A stretch of 64,000 nucleotides of DNA from Pseudomonas mucoides. Its GTDB lineage: Bacteria > Pseudomonadota > Gammaproteobacteria > Pseudomonadales > Pseudomonadaceae. Where the stretch lies: positions 248,001 through 312,000 of the forward strand of contig NZ_JACOPW010000001.1 of the NCBI RefSeq assembly GCF_015461845.1. Reading direction: 5' to 3'. The position numbers were made by a program, and so were the translations under genes. Shown here in pieces: positions 1-9,200 of the stretch; the stretch's first letter is position 1, and every line of letters starts with the position of its first letter. The notes beneath the pieces were generated by a model. The model made no database searches. It was not told where the DNA came from and worked only from the letters and a program-made list of their open reading frames with translations.

Positions 1-1136
1 GGCTCGGCCATGGCTTCGGTGCGGTAGCCTTCGGCGCGGTACACCTCGACGCTCGCGCTCAACCATTCCGTCGGCAAACACGCCTCGCTGCCCTCGACGA
101 TGTGCAACTTGCAGCCCTGGCCCCGTGCAGTGCCGGCCTGTTGCAACGCATCGAGAAACAGCGGCACCAGATCGGTGGCGCGGTCGCGCTGGATCAAGCA
201 GACGTTGAGGGTGTTGCAGACCTTGCGGTCCAGGGAATTGCGCACCACGGCGGCGAAGCGCGTCGCGTCGGCGTGTTGGTCGGCAATCAGCCAGGCGCCA
301 CCGGTGCCGTGCAGGCTGACGGCGGTGCCCGCTTGTTGGGCGATGCTGCCCAATTGGCTGACCGCACGCCCCGAACCCCGGGCCACGGCCAGGGACAGAC
401 GCCGGTCGGCGAACATCGCCCAACCGGCCGCGTGATTGACGCTTTCGACCAGCGACACCGCGCCGACCGGCAATCCGGCGTCGCTCAGCGCCGGGTTCAG
501 CGCATGGGTGACGATGGCCTGGGCGGTGCCCAATGCATCGCTGCCGATACGCAGCACCGCGGTGTTACCGGTGCGCAAGACACCGGCGGCATCGGCGAAC
601 ACGTTCGGTCGACCTTCGAAGACAAACGCGACGATGCCCAGCGGCGACACCACTTGCTCGACTTTCCAGCCGTCATGTTCGACGCAACTGATCACTTTGC
701 CGCGCGTGGCCGACGCATCGCGCCACGCCCGCAGGCCGGCGATCATGTCGCGGCGCATGCGTTCATCGGCCAGCAAGCGCGTGGTTGAGCGTCCACGGGC
801 TTTGGCGCGCTCGATGTCAGCGAGGTTGGCGGCCGCGATCAAGTCCCAGCATTGCGGGGTTTCCAGACGCTGGGCAAACAGGTCGAAGAAGTGGCTGATC
901 GCTTGATCCGACACCGCCGACATCGCGATGAAGGCTGCTTCTGCGCGCTCTATCGCAACGCTGGCCGCTTGCTGGTCCGCCACCGGGATCAGCAACAATT
1001 CGCCGCTGACCTGTTCCACCAGCAGGTGGTCGCCGGGCTGGAAGCGTGCGGCCAGTTCGGGGCTGACGACCGTGACACGATTACCGGCAAAAGGAATCGG
1101 CGTACCAGCGACTAGACGTTCGAGCGCAAGAGACAT
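1..1136 (-). CDS. ProA-like glutamate-5-semialdehyde dehydrogenase paralogue (partial)
   Basis: Aldehyde-dehydrogenase-superfamily protein that reads off the left edge; about 378 N-terminal residues are present. The segment PLGIVAFVFEGRPNV matches the ProA cofactor-binding region, and the Cys in RKVCNTLNVCL sits where the ProA catalytic thiol lies. ProA makes glutamate-5-semialdehyde from gamma-glutamyl phosphate in proline synthesis. This copy has about 40 extra N-terminal residues and lacks a visible proB neighbour, so it is probably a specialised paralogue rather than the housekeeping enzyme. It lies 74 bp downstream of the glutaminase gene on the same strand and is likely co-transcribed with it, which links both to glutamate metabolism. 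The true substrate is unknown. Confidence 0.75.
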   Translation of the reverse strand, partial: MSLALERLVAGTPIPFAGNRVTVVSPELAARFQPGDHLLVEQVSGELLLIPVADQQAASVAIERAEAAFIAMSAVSDQAISHFFDLFAQRLETPQCWDLIAAANLADIERAKARGRSTTRLLADERMRRDMIAGLRAWRDASATRGKVISCVEHDGWKVEQVVSPLGIVAFVFEGRPNVFADAAGVLRTGNTAVLRIGSDALGTAQAIVTHALNPALSDAGLPVGAVSLVESVNHAAGWAMFADRRLSLAVARGSGRAVSQLGSIAQQAGTAVSLHGTGGAWLIADQHADATRFAAVVRNSLDRKVCNTLNVCLIQRDRATDLVPLFLDALQQAGTARGQGCKLHIVEGSEACLPTEWLSASVEVYRAEGYRTEAMAE

Positions 1137-1163
1137 GAAGCGGTTTCACCATGCAGGGGGCGG

Positions 1164-1190
1164 CCGGAAAATGTATAGGAAATTTTCCGG
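1164..1190. other. Stem-loop between glutaminase and ProA-like genes
   Basis: Nine-base inverted repeat CCGGAAAAT / ATTTTCCGG around an eight- to nine-base loop, in the 74 bp spacer between the two minus-strand genes. It has no T tract, so an mRNA-processing or attenuation hairpin is more likely than a strong terminator. Confidence 0.4.
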
Positions 1191-1210
1191 AGCGTCATTA
1201 ATCCTGCCCG

Positions 1211-2119
1211 TTAAAACACCGACCAGCCAATCCGCTGGCTCAGCAATTCCAGCGCGGCCATCCCGGCCAGGGAATTGCCGGCGGCGTTCAGTTCCGGCGA
1301 CCAGACGCACACCGTGAATTGCCCCGGCACCACGGCGACAATTCCGCCGCCAACCCCGCTCTTGCCCGGCAAACCCACGCGATAGGCAAAGTTGCCGGCC
1401 TCGTCGTACAGCCCGCTGGTGGCCATGATCGAGTTGACCTGTTGAGTCTGGCGCGCAGTGAGGATCTGTTCGCCGCTGTGCTTGCAGAACCCGTCGTTGG
1501 CCAAAAAGCAGAACGCCCGGGCCAGGTCGATGCAATTCATGCGCAACGCGCAGTGGCTGAAGTAGCTGCGCAGCACGGATTCGACGTCGTTGTGAAAGTT
1601 GCCGAACGACTGCATCAGGTAGGCCATGGCGGCGTTGCGCGCACGGTGTTGGTATTCGGACTCGGCGACTTTGCCATCGACCATGACCTGCGGATTGCCG
1701 GACAGCCGACGGACAAAATCACGCATCGACAACGCCGGGGCGGCAAAGCGCGACTGGTTGATGTCGCAGATCACCAGGGCGCCGGCATTGATGAAGGGAT
1801 TACGCGGACGGCCGCGCTCGAATTCCAGCTGCACCAGCGAGTTGAAGGGTTGACCGGAAGGTTCGTGGCCCAGACGTTCCCAGATCGCCTCACCGGAGTG
1901 TTCGATGGCCTGCACCAGGCTGAAGACCTTGGAAATACTCTGCACCGAGAACGGCGTCTCGGCATCGCCCGCGCAGTACAACTCACCGTCGTTGCTGTAC
2001 ACGGCAATGCCCAATTGATTGGCCGGCACGGTGCCGAGGGCAGGAATGTAGTCCGCCACCTTGCCCTGCCCGATCAGCGGCCGGACAGCGTCGAGGATCT
2101 CGTTCAACAGCGCTTGCAT
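1211..2119 (-). CDS. glsB: Glutaminase (glutaminase B type)
   Basis: Hydrolyses L-glutamine to glutamate and ammonia. The 302-residue protein has the length of bacterial glutaminases of the serine-dependent beta-lactamase-like fold. The catalytic Ser-x-x-Lys is in SVQSISKVF (Ser61/Lys64). Later signatures include [11 protein letters not shown] and [14 protein letters not shown] near the C-terminus. The frame stays open upstream to 2314, but the start at 2119 (MQALLNEIL) gives the normal family N-terminus and the upstream extension looks non-coding. It lies immediately upstream of a ProA-like gene on the same strand, suggesting a two-gene unit. Identification is firm. Confidence 0.93.
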   Translation of the reverse strand: MQALLNEILDAVRPLIGQGKVADYIPALGTVPANQLGIAVYSNDGELYCAGDAETPFSVQSISKVFSLVQAIEHSGEAIWERLGHEPSGQPFNSLVQLEFERGRPRNPFINAGALVICDINQSRFAAPALSMRDFVRRLSGNPQVMVDGKVAESEYQHRARNAAMAYLMQSFGNFHNDVESVLRSYFSHCALRMNCIDLARAFCFLANDGFCKHSGEQILTARQTQQVNSIMATSGLYDEAGNFAYRVGLPGKSGVGGGIVAVVPGQFTVCVWSPELNAAGNSLAGMAALELLSQRIGWSVF

Positions 2120-2403
2120 GCGAGGTTCCAAAGTCACGCCCCATGGGATTGCGGGGACACTGAGGCTAGACGCTGCGCGTCGGCCAGGAATCACAGCGGC
2201 CTCACCCCAATCCAAAACCCAACGCCTACAGGGGATTTGCGGTGGCTGTGTATCAGCGTGTGTACAGCCCCGCCCCTGACACACCCCGTCCATAAAACCC
2301 CGCCCCAACGACACATCGCAGATACACCGGCTTGGTCAACTGCACCGGTCGATTGGCCAAGCCGATCAAAGCGCTCAACTCACTCACTGTACGGAGTATC
2401 ACC

Positions 2404-2607
2404 ATGTTCAAGCTTTCCACTTCTTCCCTGACCCTCGGCCTGCTCATCGCCGGTGGCCTGGCCTTGTCGAACATCGCTTCGGCCTCCGAATCCGAAGCGT
2501 TCAGCATGAAACAACTGGCCCACGGTTACAGCCAGGTCCAGGCCGACACCGCGGAAAAACCCGCCGAAGGCAAATGTGGCGAAGGCAAGTGCGGTGCCGC
2601 CGAGTAG
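2404..2607 (+). CDS. HvfA-like RiPP metallophore precursor with two EGKCG motifs
   Basis: A 67-residue protein with an N-terminal hydrophobic signal segment (residues 8-28, AxA-like cleavage near SASES) followed by a short polar tail ending EGKCGEGKCGAAE. The tandem EGKCG motifs at residues 55-64 are the hallmark of HvfA-type precursors. Their cysteines are converted to copper-binding oxazolone/thioamide groups by a DUF692 (MNIO) enzyme with a DUF2063-type partner. ATG at 2404 has an ACGGAGT ribosome site; an upstream in-frame start at 2332 is rejected because it would bury the signal peptide. A DoxX/HvfX gene follows. No DUF692 or DUF2063 gene is present here, so modification would have to be in trans. 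Confidence 0.75.
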   Translation: MFKLSTSSLTLGLLIAGGLALSNIASASESEAFSMKQLAHGYSQVQADTAEKPAEGKCGEGKCGAAE

Positions 2608-2664
2608 TCCCCTTGCGCGGGGCACTCGATGCCCCGCATTCCTGACCTGACGGAGATCTAGCCC

Positions 2665-3180
2665 ATGAACACTTCAATCTCTTCGGCCGTCAAAGGCCTG
2701 CACCTGAACCTCGACCGTGCCGGTAGCTGGCTCGCGCCCCTGACCTTGCGGTTGTTCATTGCCTGGGAATTCTTTGAGTCGGGCCTGGAAAAATGGAACG
2801 GCGAGAACTGGTTTGCCGACATCCAGGACCGTTTTCCATTTCCGTTCGATCACGTGCCTGCCACGTTGAACTGGGAACTGTCGATGTGGGCGGAGCTGAT
2901 TTGCGCCCTCGCGATACTGGTGGGTGTGGGCACCCGGGTCTCGGCGATCATCCTGATCGTGGTCACCGTTGTCGCCACTGCCGCCGTTCACTGGCCGGCC
3001 GATTGGTCTACATTAAGTGAGCTTGCCCAGGGTTACGCCATCAGCAATAAAGGCCACGGCAACTTCAAACTGCCGGTGATCTACCTCGCCGCCCTCCTGC
3101 CCTTGCTGCTCTCGGGCGCCGGCAAGCTGAGCCTCGATACGCTGCTGGCGCGATTTTTCTGGCGCCGTCACAATCGTTGA
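2665..3180 (+). CDS. DoxX-family membrane protein, HvfX-like
   Basis: A 171-residue inner-membrane protein with about four hydrophobic segments (roughly residues 22-38, 74-92, 94-112 and 135-155). The N-terminal pattern [20 protein letters not shown] is typical of the DoxX family. HvfX is the DoxX member encoded beside HvfA precursors and is thought to support metallophore maturation or handling at the membrane. It starts 57 bp after the HvfA-like gene, with CGGAGA at 2651 as ribosome site, so the two are probably one transcript. The exact biochemical role is not known. Confidence 0.75.
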   Translation: MNTSISSAVKGLHLNLDRAGSWLAPLTLRLFIAWEFFESGLEKWNGENWFADIQDRFPFPFDHVPATLNWELSMWAELICALAILVGVGTRVSAIILIVVTVVATAAVHWPADWSTLSELAQGYAISNKGHGNFKLPVIYLAALLPLLLSGAGKLSLDTLLARFFWRRHNR

Positions 3181-3235
3181 AATGCTACCGTGACACGCTT
3201 CACCTTCCACCTCACTTGCGTAGACAGGAGCCACC

Positions 3236-3934
3236 ATGAGCGTGACCACCCAATGGATCGAGATCGACAGCGACGACGGTAAATTTGGCGCTTACCTGGC
3301 CATTCCGCATACCCAGCGTGGCCCGGGGATCGTCTTGATCCAGGAGATCTTCGGCGTCAACGAGCACATCCGCTCCGTCGCCGAGCAATACGCCGCTGAT
3401 GGTTATCTGGTGATCGCGCCGGACCTGTTCTGGCGCAACGGCCACCGCATCGAACTGACCTACGACGAAGCCGGCTGGAAACGCGCCGTCGAGCTGATGA
3501 ACGCCACCGACATCACCAAGGCCCAGGCCGACATCAAACTGGCCATCGACACCCTCGATGCCCAGCCGGGGCTGGATGGCGGCATCGCTTCCATCGGTTA
3601 CTGCTTTGGCGGCCTGCTGTCGTACCTCACGGCCACCAATGGTTTGGTGGATGTAGCGATCGCCTATTACGGCGGCGGCATCCAGAATCACCTGGACCGC
3701 GCCGACGACATTGAAGTGCCTTTGCTGATGCACTTCGGTGAACAGGACAGCCACATTTCCCTCGAAGCCGTGGAGAAAATCGCCGAACGTTTCGACACCA
3801 ACGACAACGTGGAAATTGTCGTGTACCCGGAAGCCGAACACGGCTTCAACTGCTCGCACCGCGACAGCTACAACCAGCGCGCAGCGGCTGAGGCGCATGG
3901 CAACACGCTGATCTTCCTGGCCCAGGAACTGTAA
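3236..3934 (+). CDS. Dienelactone hydrolase family protein (cytosolic)
   Basis: Alpha/beta hydrolase of 232 residues with the DLH triad: Cys123 in GYCFGG, Asp172 in FGEQDSHI and His203 in EAEHGF. Carboxymethylenebutenolidases open dienelactones in aromatic degradation, but stand-alone homologues act on diverse esters, and no catechol-pathway gene is nearby. There is no signal peptide, so it is cytosolic. AGGAGC at about 3225 gives a good ribosome site. It follows the DoxX gene by 55 bp, so it may be the last gene of the HvfA-HvfX transcript, and it is closed by a strong terminator. The substrate is unknown. Confidence 0.85.
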   Translation: MSVTTQWIEIDSDDGKFGAYLAIPHTQRGPGIVLIQEIFGVNEHIRSVAEQYAADGYLVIAPDLFWRNGHRIELTYDEAGWKRAVELMNATDITKAQADIKLAIDTLDAQPGLDGGIASIGYCFGGLLSYLTATNGLVDVAIAYYGGGIQNHLDRADDIEVPLLMHFGEQDSHISLEAVEKIAERFDTNDNVEIVVYPEAEHGFNCSHRDSYNQRAAAEAHGNTLIFLAQEL

Positions 3935-3949
3935 AACTGCCCTCCACGG

Positions 3950-3987
3950 AAAAGGCCCCTTCATCGATTGATGAAGGGGCCTTTTTT
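3950..3987 (+). terminator. Rho-independent terminator after dienelactone hydrolase
   Basis: GC-rich stem AAGGCCCCTTCAT / ATGAAGGGGCCTT followed by a T run. The A run on the other side means it can also terminate the converging nitrilase transcript. Confidence 0.88.
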
Positions 3988-4006
3988 GTACTTCGCGTTT
4001 ACCCGA

Positions 4007-4975
4007 TCACACCGCTTCCGGTTGACCGGTGACCGCCCGTGTCGGCTGGGCATTGCGCTCATGCACATGGCGGTGCGGTGTGCGGTCGATGTTCAGGCTG
4101 AGGATTTCCGGACGGCTGTAGTGACCGCGGCCATCCATTTGACGTTTACGAATCTCGATCTGGAACAGGTCGATGTCAGCGATGACCTCGCCTTCGCCTT
4201 CAGTCAGCGCGCCGATGACTTCACCTTGTGGGTCGATGATCGCGGTGTAGCAACCGCCGGAGATCGGGCCGATCTCGCAACCGGTGTCGGCCATGATTTG
4301 TGCTTGCTGTTCCGGGTATAACCACGCCGTCGAGTTGACCACAAAGCACGCCGATTCCAGGGCATGCATGCGGATGCTGACTTCCATCTGTCGGGTGAAC
4401 CGCTCACCGGCGAACGAGCCGGGGTACATCGAGGCGTGGATCTGTTCGCCGTCTTCGATCAGGGCATACCGGGCCAGCGGGTTGTAATGTTCCCAGCAGG
4501 CCAGTTGACCGATACGGCCAACAGCGCTGTCGATGGCACGCAGGCCGGAGCCATCGCCCATGCCCCAGATCATGCGTTCGTGATAGGTCGGCGAAATCTT
4601 GCGACGCGCCTGAATCAGCGTGCCGTCGGCATCAAACAGCAACTGCGTGTTGTACAGGGTGCTGCCATCGCGCTCATTGACGCCGATGGACACGACCATG
4701 TTGGCGTCTTTGGCCGCTTTGCCGATTGCATCGGTGGTTGCCGACGGCACGACAACAGCCTGATCGAGCAACTTGTAGTGCTCGGAGCCCATGTCGAATG
4801 GCGACTGCACAAAGGAAAAGTATGGGTAGTACGGCACGATGGTTTCCGGGAAGACGGCGAACTGCACGCCCTTCTCGCCGAGTTCGCGAATTTTGTTGAC
4901 GACCTTCTCTACGGTGCCTTCACGGCTGTAGAGCACAGGTGCGATTTGGACGGCAGCGGCTTTGACGATGGTCAT
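4007..4975 (-). CDS. Nitrilase of the Nit6803 (aliphatic/Nit1) type
   Basis: Converts nitriles to carboxylic acids plus ammonia. The 322-residue protein carries the nitrilase triad: Glu44 (VFPETIVPYYPYFSF), Lys126 (RRKISPTYHERM) and Cys160 (QLACWEHYNPLARYA). These motifs resemble the cyanobacterial nitrilase Nit6803 more than the Pseudomonas arylacetonitrilases. The start at 4975 (MTIVKAAAVQ) is preferred to the upstream in-frame start at 5059, because homologues begin near this point. The other genes of the conserved Nit1C cluster (radical SAM, GNAT, AIR-synthase-like, flavoprotein) are absent. Its only partner is the upstream GlxA-like regulator, 87 bp away on the same strand. Substrate unproven. 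Confidence 0.9.
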   Translation of the reverse strand: MTIVKAAAVQIAPVLYSREGTVEKVVNKIRELGEKGVQFAVFPETIVPYYPYFSFVQSPFDMGSEHYKLLDQAVVVPSATTDAIGKAAKDANMVVSIGVNERDGSTLYNTQLLFDADGTLIQARRKISPTYHERMIWGMGDGSGLRAIDSAVGRIGQLACWEHYNPLARYALIEDGEQIHASMYPGSFAGERFTRQMEVSIRMHALESACFVVNSTAWLYPEQQAQIMADTGCEIGPISGGCYTAIIDPQGEVIGALTEGEGEVIADIDLFQIEIRKRQMDGRGHYSRPEILSLNIDRTPHRHVHERNAQPTRAVTGQPEAV

Positions 4976-5062
4976 GGCGGTGATCTCACGGAGGGAATGG
5001 GCTTCAACGAGATCCAGATTACGGCAATCATATTTTGTCTTAAATGTCGAATACACCACTTT

Positions 5063-6001
5063 TCAGGACATCACCCGATTCGACCGCTGGATCACCTGCG
5101 GTGGTTGGCCGAAGGCGCGGATAAAGGCCCGACGCATACGCTCCCGGTCACCAAAACCGGTTTCGGTGGCGACCACATCGATGGCATGCCGACCGGTTTC
5201 CATCATCAACCGTGCGGCTTCCACGCGAAGGTTTTCGATGGCTTTGGCGGGCGATTGACCGGTTTCCGCATGGAATACTCGACTGAATTGCCGAGGGCTC
5301 AAATTCGCAGCGCCCGCCAACTCTTCCACCGACAACGCGGATTTCAGGTGCTGTTTGGCGTAGGTCAACGCCGCCTGAATGCGATCGGTCTTCGGCTCCA
5401 ATTCCAGCATCACTGAGAACTGCGATTGCCCACCCGCGCGGCGGTGATACACCACCAACTGCCGAGCCACCGTGCGCGCCACCTGGGCGCCAAGGTCTTT
5501 TTCCACCAGCGCCAACGCCAGGTCGACACAGGCGCTCATGCCGGCGGCAGTCCAGAGGTTGCCGTCGTTGATGAAGATGCGGTCCTCTTCGACCAGTACC
5601 TTTGGAAACGCCCGTTGCAAGGCCGGTGCATGACACCAGTGCGTGGTCGCCCGCCGCCCATCGAGCAAACCCGCCTCGGCCAGCGCAATCGCACCGGTGC
5701 AAATCGACCCCAGCCGCCGGGTGGATTCGCTGGCACGGCGCAAAAACGCCACCATGCCTGGCGACGTGGGCCGGATCAGGTTGTCGCCCATCACCAGCAG
5801 CGTATCGAACGCGCGTTGATCGAATGCCTGGGTTTCCACGCCGAATCCGGCGGAGGTCTGCACCGTGCCCCCGTGCTCGGACAGCAGGGAAAGGCTGTAC
5901 AGCGGCTCTTCGGCGGTGTTATTGGCCAGTTCGAAGGTGGCGCACATGGCGAGGCCGAGGACCTGGAAGCCTGGGTAGACGATGAGTCCGATGTGGTGCA
6001 T
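5063..6001 (-). CDS. GlxA-family transcriptional regulator (DJ-1/PfpI + AraC HTH)
   Basis: A 312-residue regulator with an N-terminal DJ-1/PfpI class-I amidotransferase-like domain (residues about 5-180, including GSICTGAIALAEAGLLDGRRATTHW) and a C-terminal double helix-turn-helix AraC domain (about 205-312, LSVEELAGAANLSPRQFSRVFHA region). It keeps a Cys at the nucleophile-elbow-like ICTGA position. Members of this family usually activate adjacent catabolic genes. It lies directly upstream of the nitrilase gene on the same strand and probably controls it. The start at 6001 is supported by an AAGGGATC ribosome site. Confidence 0.88.
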   Translation of the reverse strand: MHHIGLIVYPGFQVLGLAMCATFELANNTAEEPLYSLSLLSEHGGTVQTSAGFGVETQAFDQRAFDTLLVMGDNLIRPTSPGMVAFLRRASESTRRLGSICTGAIALAEAGLLDGRRATTHWCHAPALQRAFPKVLVEEDRIFINDGNLWTAAGMSACVDLALALVEKDLGAQVARTVARQLVVYHRRAGGQSQFSVMLELEPKTDRIQAALTYAKQHLKSALSVEELAGAANLSPRQFSRVFHAETGQSPAKAIENLRVEAARLMMETGRHAIDVVATETGFGDRERMRRAFIRAFGQPPQVIQRSNRVMS

Positions 6002-6264
6002 GGGCGGTTGATCCCTTTTGACCTTAAAAGCGGCATAGATGATTTCAAGCCATCACTCTACGCCAGTTAGCGTGGGGGAAAGAATTCGGCGATCAGCGGA
6101 TCGAATACTTCAACTTTGGTTATTTCACACTAGTGTATTAACCGCGTTACAACTTTCCGTCGCAACAATAGTTTCAACTACAGAAACTAACTCATGTTCA
6201 AAATCCAACTTGCCAATCGGGTCTATAACTAACGTGTTGCTGTCGGCCATTCGAGGGAAAGGCC

Positions 6265-9200
6265 ATGGACATTAATAAGGACTCAGGCACTAATCTGGCG
6301 TTTTGGCTACCGGGTAGTGCGGTCATCCTCAGTCTGGTCGTATCGACGTTTGCACTGACTCGCGAACCGTTCCTCGAGCCGCGGCCCATCGGTGCGCAGT
6401 TTCAGGCGCAACTGCCCATTGAGGCGCGGTTATGGCAAGACCCGTTTGATGCACTGGAGCGCTATCGCAAGAAACTTGACGACATCAAGAGTCCGGATGC
6501 CGCGCAATTGTGCACGCCCAGGGCTTCCTCGCCGCCCGGAACTTCCACCCCGCCCGACATCATGGTGTCGTTGGTGGAAGGCGGCCCTTACGCCGACGAG
6601 GTCGAGCGCCGGCGGCGCACTCGCTATGCCCTGCTTGCCGGGTTCAAAAACTCCCACCGGGTGCCGGATCAGGAGCAGTACATCCATTGTTTGAGACTGG
6701 CCGCCGATCTCTCGGTTGATCCTTCGCCGGACCAACGCTTCATCGATGTGCCGTATGAAATATTTGTTTCCAATCCATTCGATCCACCCAAACCTCTTGA
6801 AGGCGCCCCCGAACCCGCCGACCACACCATCGTGTTCTGGCTCAAGCAGGACGCACTGGGTCCACGGCCATTGGAGCAACTGGAGAAGTTGCGTCAAAGC
6901 CTGGCGTGCAGCACGGTCGAAAACAGTTACCCATTGGCCTGCACCGGCGTGCCTGACGATCGTACGGTGCTCAAAGTCATCGGCCCCGCCACTTCAACCA
7001 TCTTGCGTGGCATGTATCAGGATGAAGCCAACGCCCGGGCAACATCCAATGTCGAGATCTACTCGCCCCTGGCCACTGCGGACAACTTGACACTGAAAAA
7101 CCACCTCAATGTTCCCGAGCCGCCAATAAAGAACAAACAACCCATGAAGTTGCTGCGCACCGTCAGCGACGACGGCACCATGGCGCAACTGACACTGGAG
7201 GAACTGAAACTGCGCAATGTCGATCCGGCCACCAGCCTGCATTGCAGCAAAGACAAGCGGCAGCGAAACGGACAACTCTGCGTAAAGAACAGTTGGCCGC
7301 TGCCGCCAGACCGAATCGCACTGATTTCCGAATGGGACAGCTTTTACAGTCGCGCGCTGATCGAAAGTTTCAAGGCCTGGGTGGTCGACAAGGCCGACCT
7401 GAACGAACGCGACGACAAGACAGCAGTCGACAAGTGGGTTTTACGTTACAGCTATCTACGGGGACTGGACGGACGCCTCCCCGAGGAAGCCGCGAGCAAT
7501 GACAAAACCGCCAGCAGCGATGCCGGCAAAAACAGCAAGGACGCCAACAAAATTGACCTCAGCCCACTGGAGAAAGCCGACGGAAACTCCCAGTTCGACT
7601 ACCTGCGACGCCTTGCCGACCACATCGCGCGCGAGGACGCGGTCTATCGACAAAACGGCGAACCAGGCATCGGCGCCATCGGCATATTAGGTGTCGATAC
7701 CTACGACAAACTCTTGGTATTGCAGGCGCTCAAGAGCCGGATGCCATACAAGCTGTATTTTTCCACCGACCTCGACGCGCGCATGTTGCAACGAGGTCAG
7801 GCCGAAACCACCCGCAACCTGATTCTGGCGGCGCCTTATGGGCTGACGCTGACGCGCGCCCTGCAACAAGACGTGCCGCCGTTTCGCGACAGTCTGCAAA
7901 GTTCGGTTTTCGTGTCCGTGCTGGCGGCATTGGCACCACAACCCTTCGACGCCAAGTTTGCGAAATTTCACTATTCGAAATCGAACCTGCTCTCGCCCGG
8001 TATGTATGAGGTGGGTATCAGCGGCTTCATCCCGCTGGCCAGCCCGGTAATCCATGAACGCCCGACGAGTTGCGAGGCAGCGACCCTGCTGACCGTTTCG
8101 GATCAAGACATACGTCCTCACGATCTGATGTCTTTGAACTGCCTGCAGGATCCATCGCCACCGCCCTACCCTGATGCTTCTCAATCCATGCGCGAAGAAT
8201 TCAAAAGAACCCAAGCATTTTTCTGGGCTGGGCCGCTGACGTTTACCCTTCTGCTACTTGGCGGGTTCATTGCCTGGCGATGGGTGTCGGGGCCAAAAAT
8301 GGCCCACGAGACGAAGCTTGACTGGGTACGCGGCGTGCCCATGACGCTTTATATGATCGCGGCAGCCTGCGCATTTATCGCCACCCGCTTCTGGCATGCC
8401 GAGTTTCTCTGGTTCACGTTCGTGCTGATCCTGCTGGGCATCATTACCTCGAACTGGACCCGTCACCTCGACCAGCAGACACTGGAAAATAACGCAACGG
8501 CCAGCGCCAGCAGCGGCGTGTACGATTCGCCAACGTGGTACATCGTCGTCCCTCTCGTGGGGTTCGTGCTCGCGTTGATGCTGGCGTACCAAATGCGCAG
8601 CACCTTGACGAACAATGGGCTCGGCGAGCCGATGTTCCTGTTTGAAGGCATCAGTGCCTGGCCGACGGTAGCGCTGCGCGTCGCCGCCGTGCTGATCTGC
8701 CTTTCGGCACTGGCATGGGGCTGGCGTAACCTGCGCATCAACAGGGCCGAGATAGAAAGCGCCTACCAGTTGCACGCCTACATGCGCAGATACCGATTGG
8801 GTTTGTGCCGCCAGGTACTGCACTTTTTTCACAAAGGCAGGCGCTGGAGCTTTCGTCGTTGGTGCAATGAGTTTGGGCATTTCCTGTTGCTGATTTTTTT
8901 CCCGTTGGTCAGTACCAATGACAACTGGTCAAAGACGTGCACAACGTTCCAGGCCAACTGCGACGACGAACGAAATATGATTTCCATTGCGCGCTTCTGG
9001 GGAGAGCACTGCATCTGCGGAGCGTTCGGTGCCCGCCTCTTGCGCGCCTTGCTCGCGACCTGGGTGTTCATCGTGGTCACCAGCGTCTTGTTTGTGATCT
9101 GGCCAATGGAACAGGTTCCGGTGCGCGGTCAGTCGAGTTGGTGGATGTTCGTTTGGCTGATCCCGACCCTGGCTTTCCAGGTGCTGGTGTTCTGGGTCGT

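Noticed and set aside
1211..2314. Longer form of glutaminase starting at 2314
   Set aside because: The extra 65 residues do not fit the family N-terminus; 302 residues is the normal length.
4007..6001. Complete Nit1C cyanide-assimilation cluster
   Set aside because: Only the nitrilase is present; radical SAM, GNAT, AIR-synthase-like and flavoprotein genes are missing on both sides.
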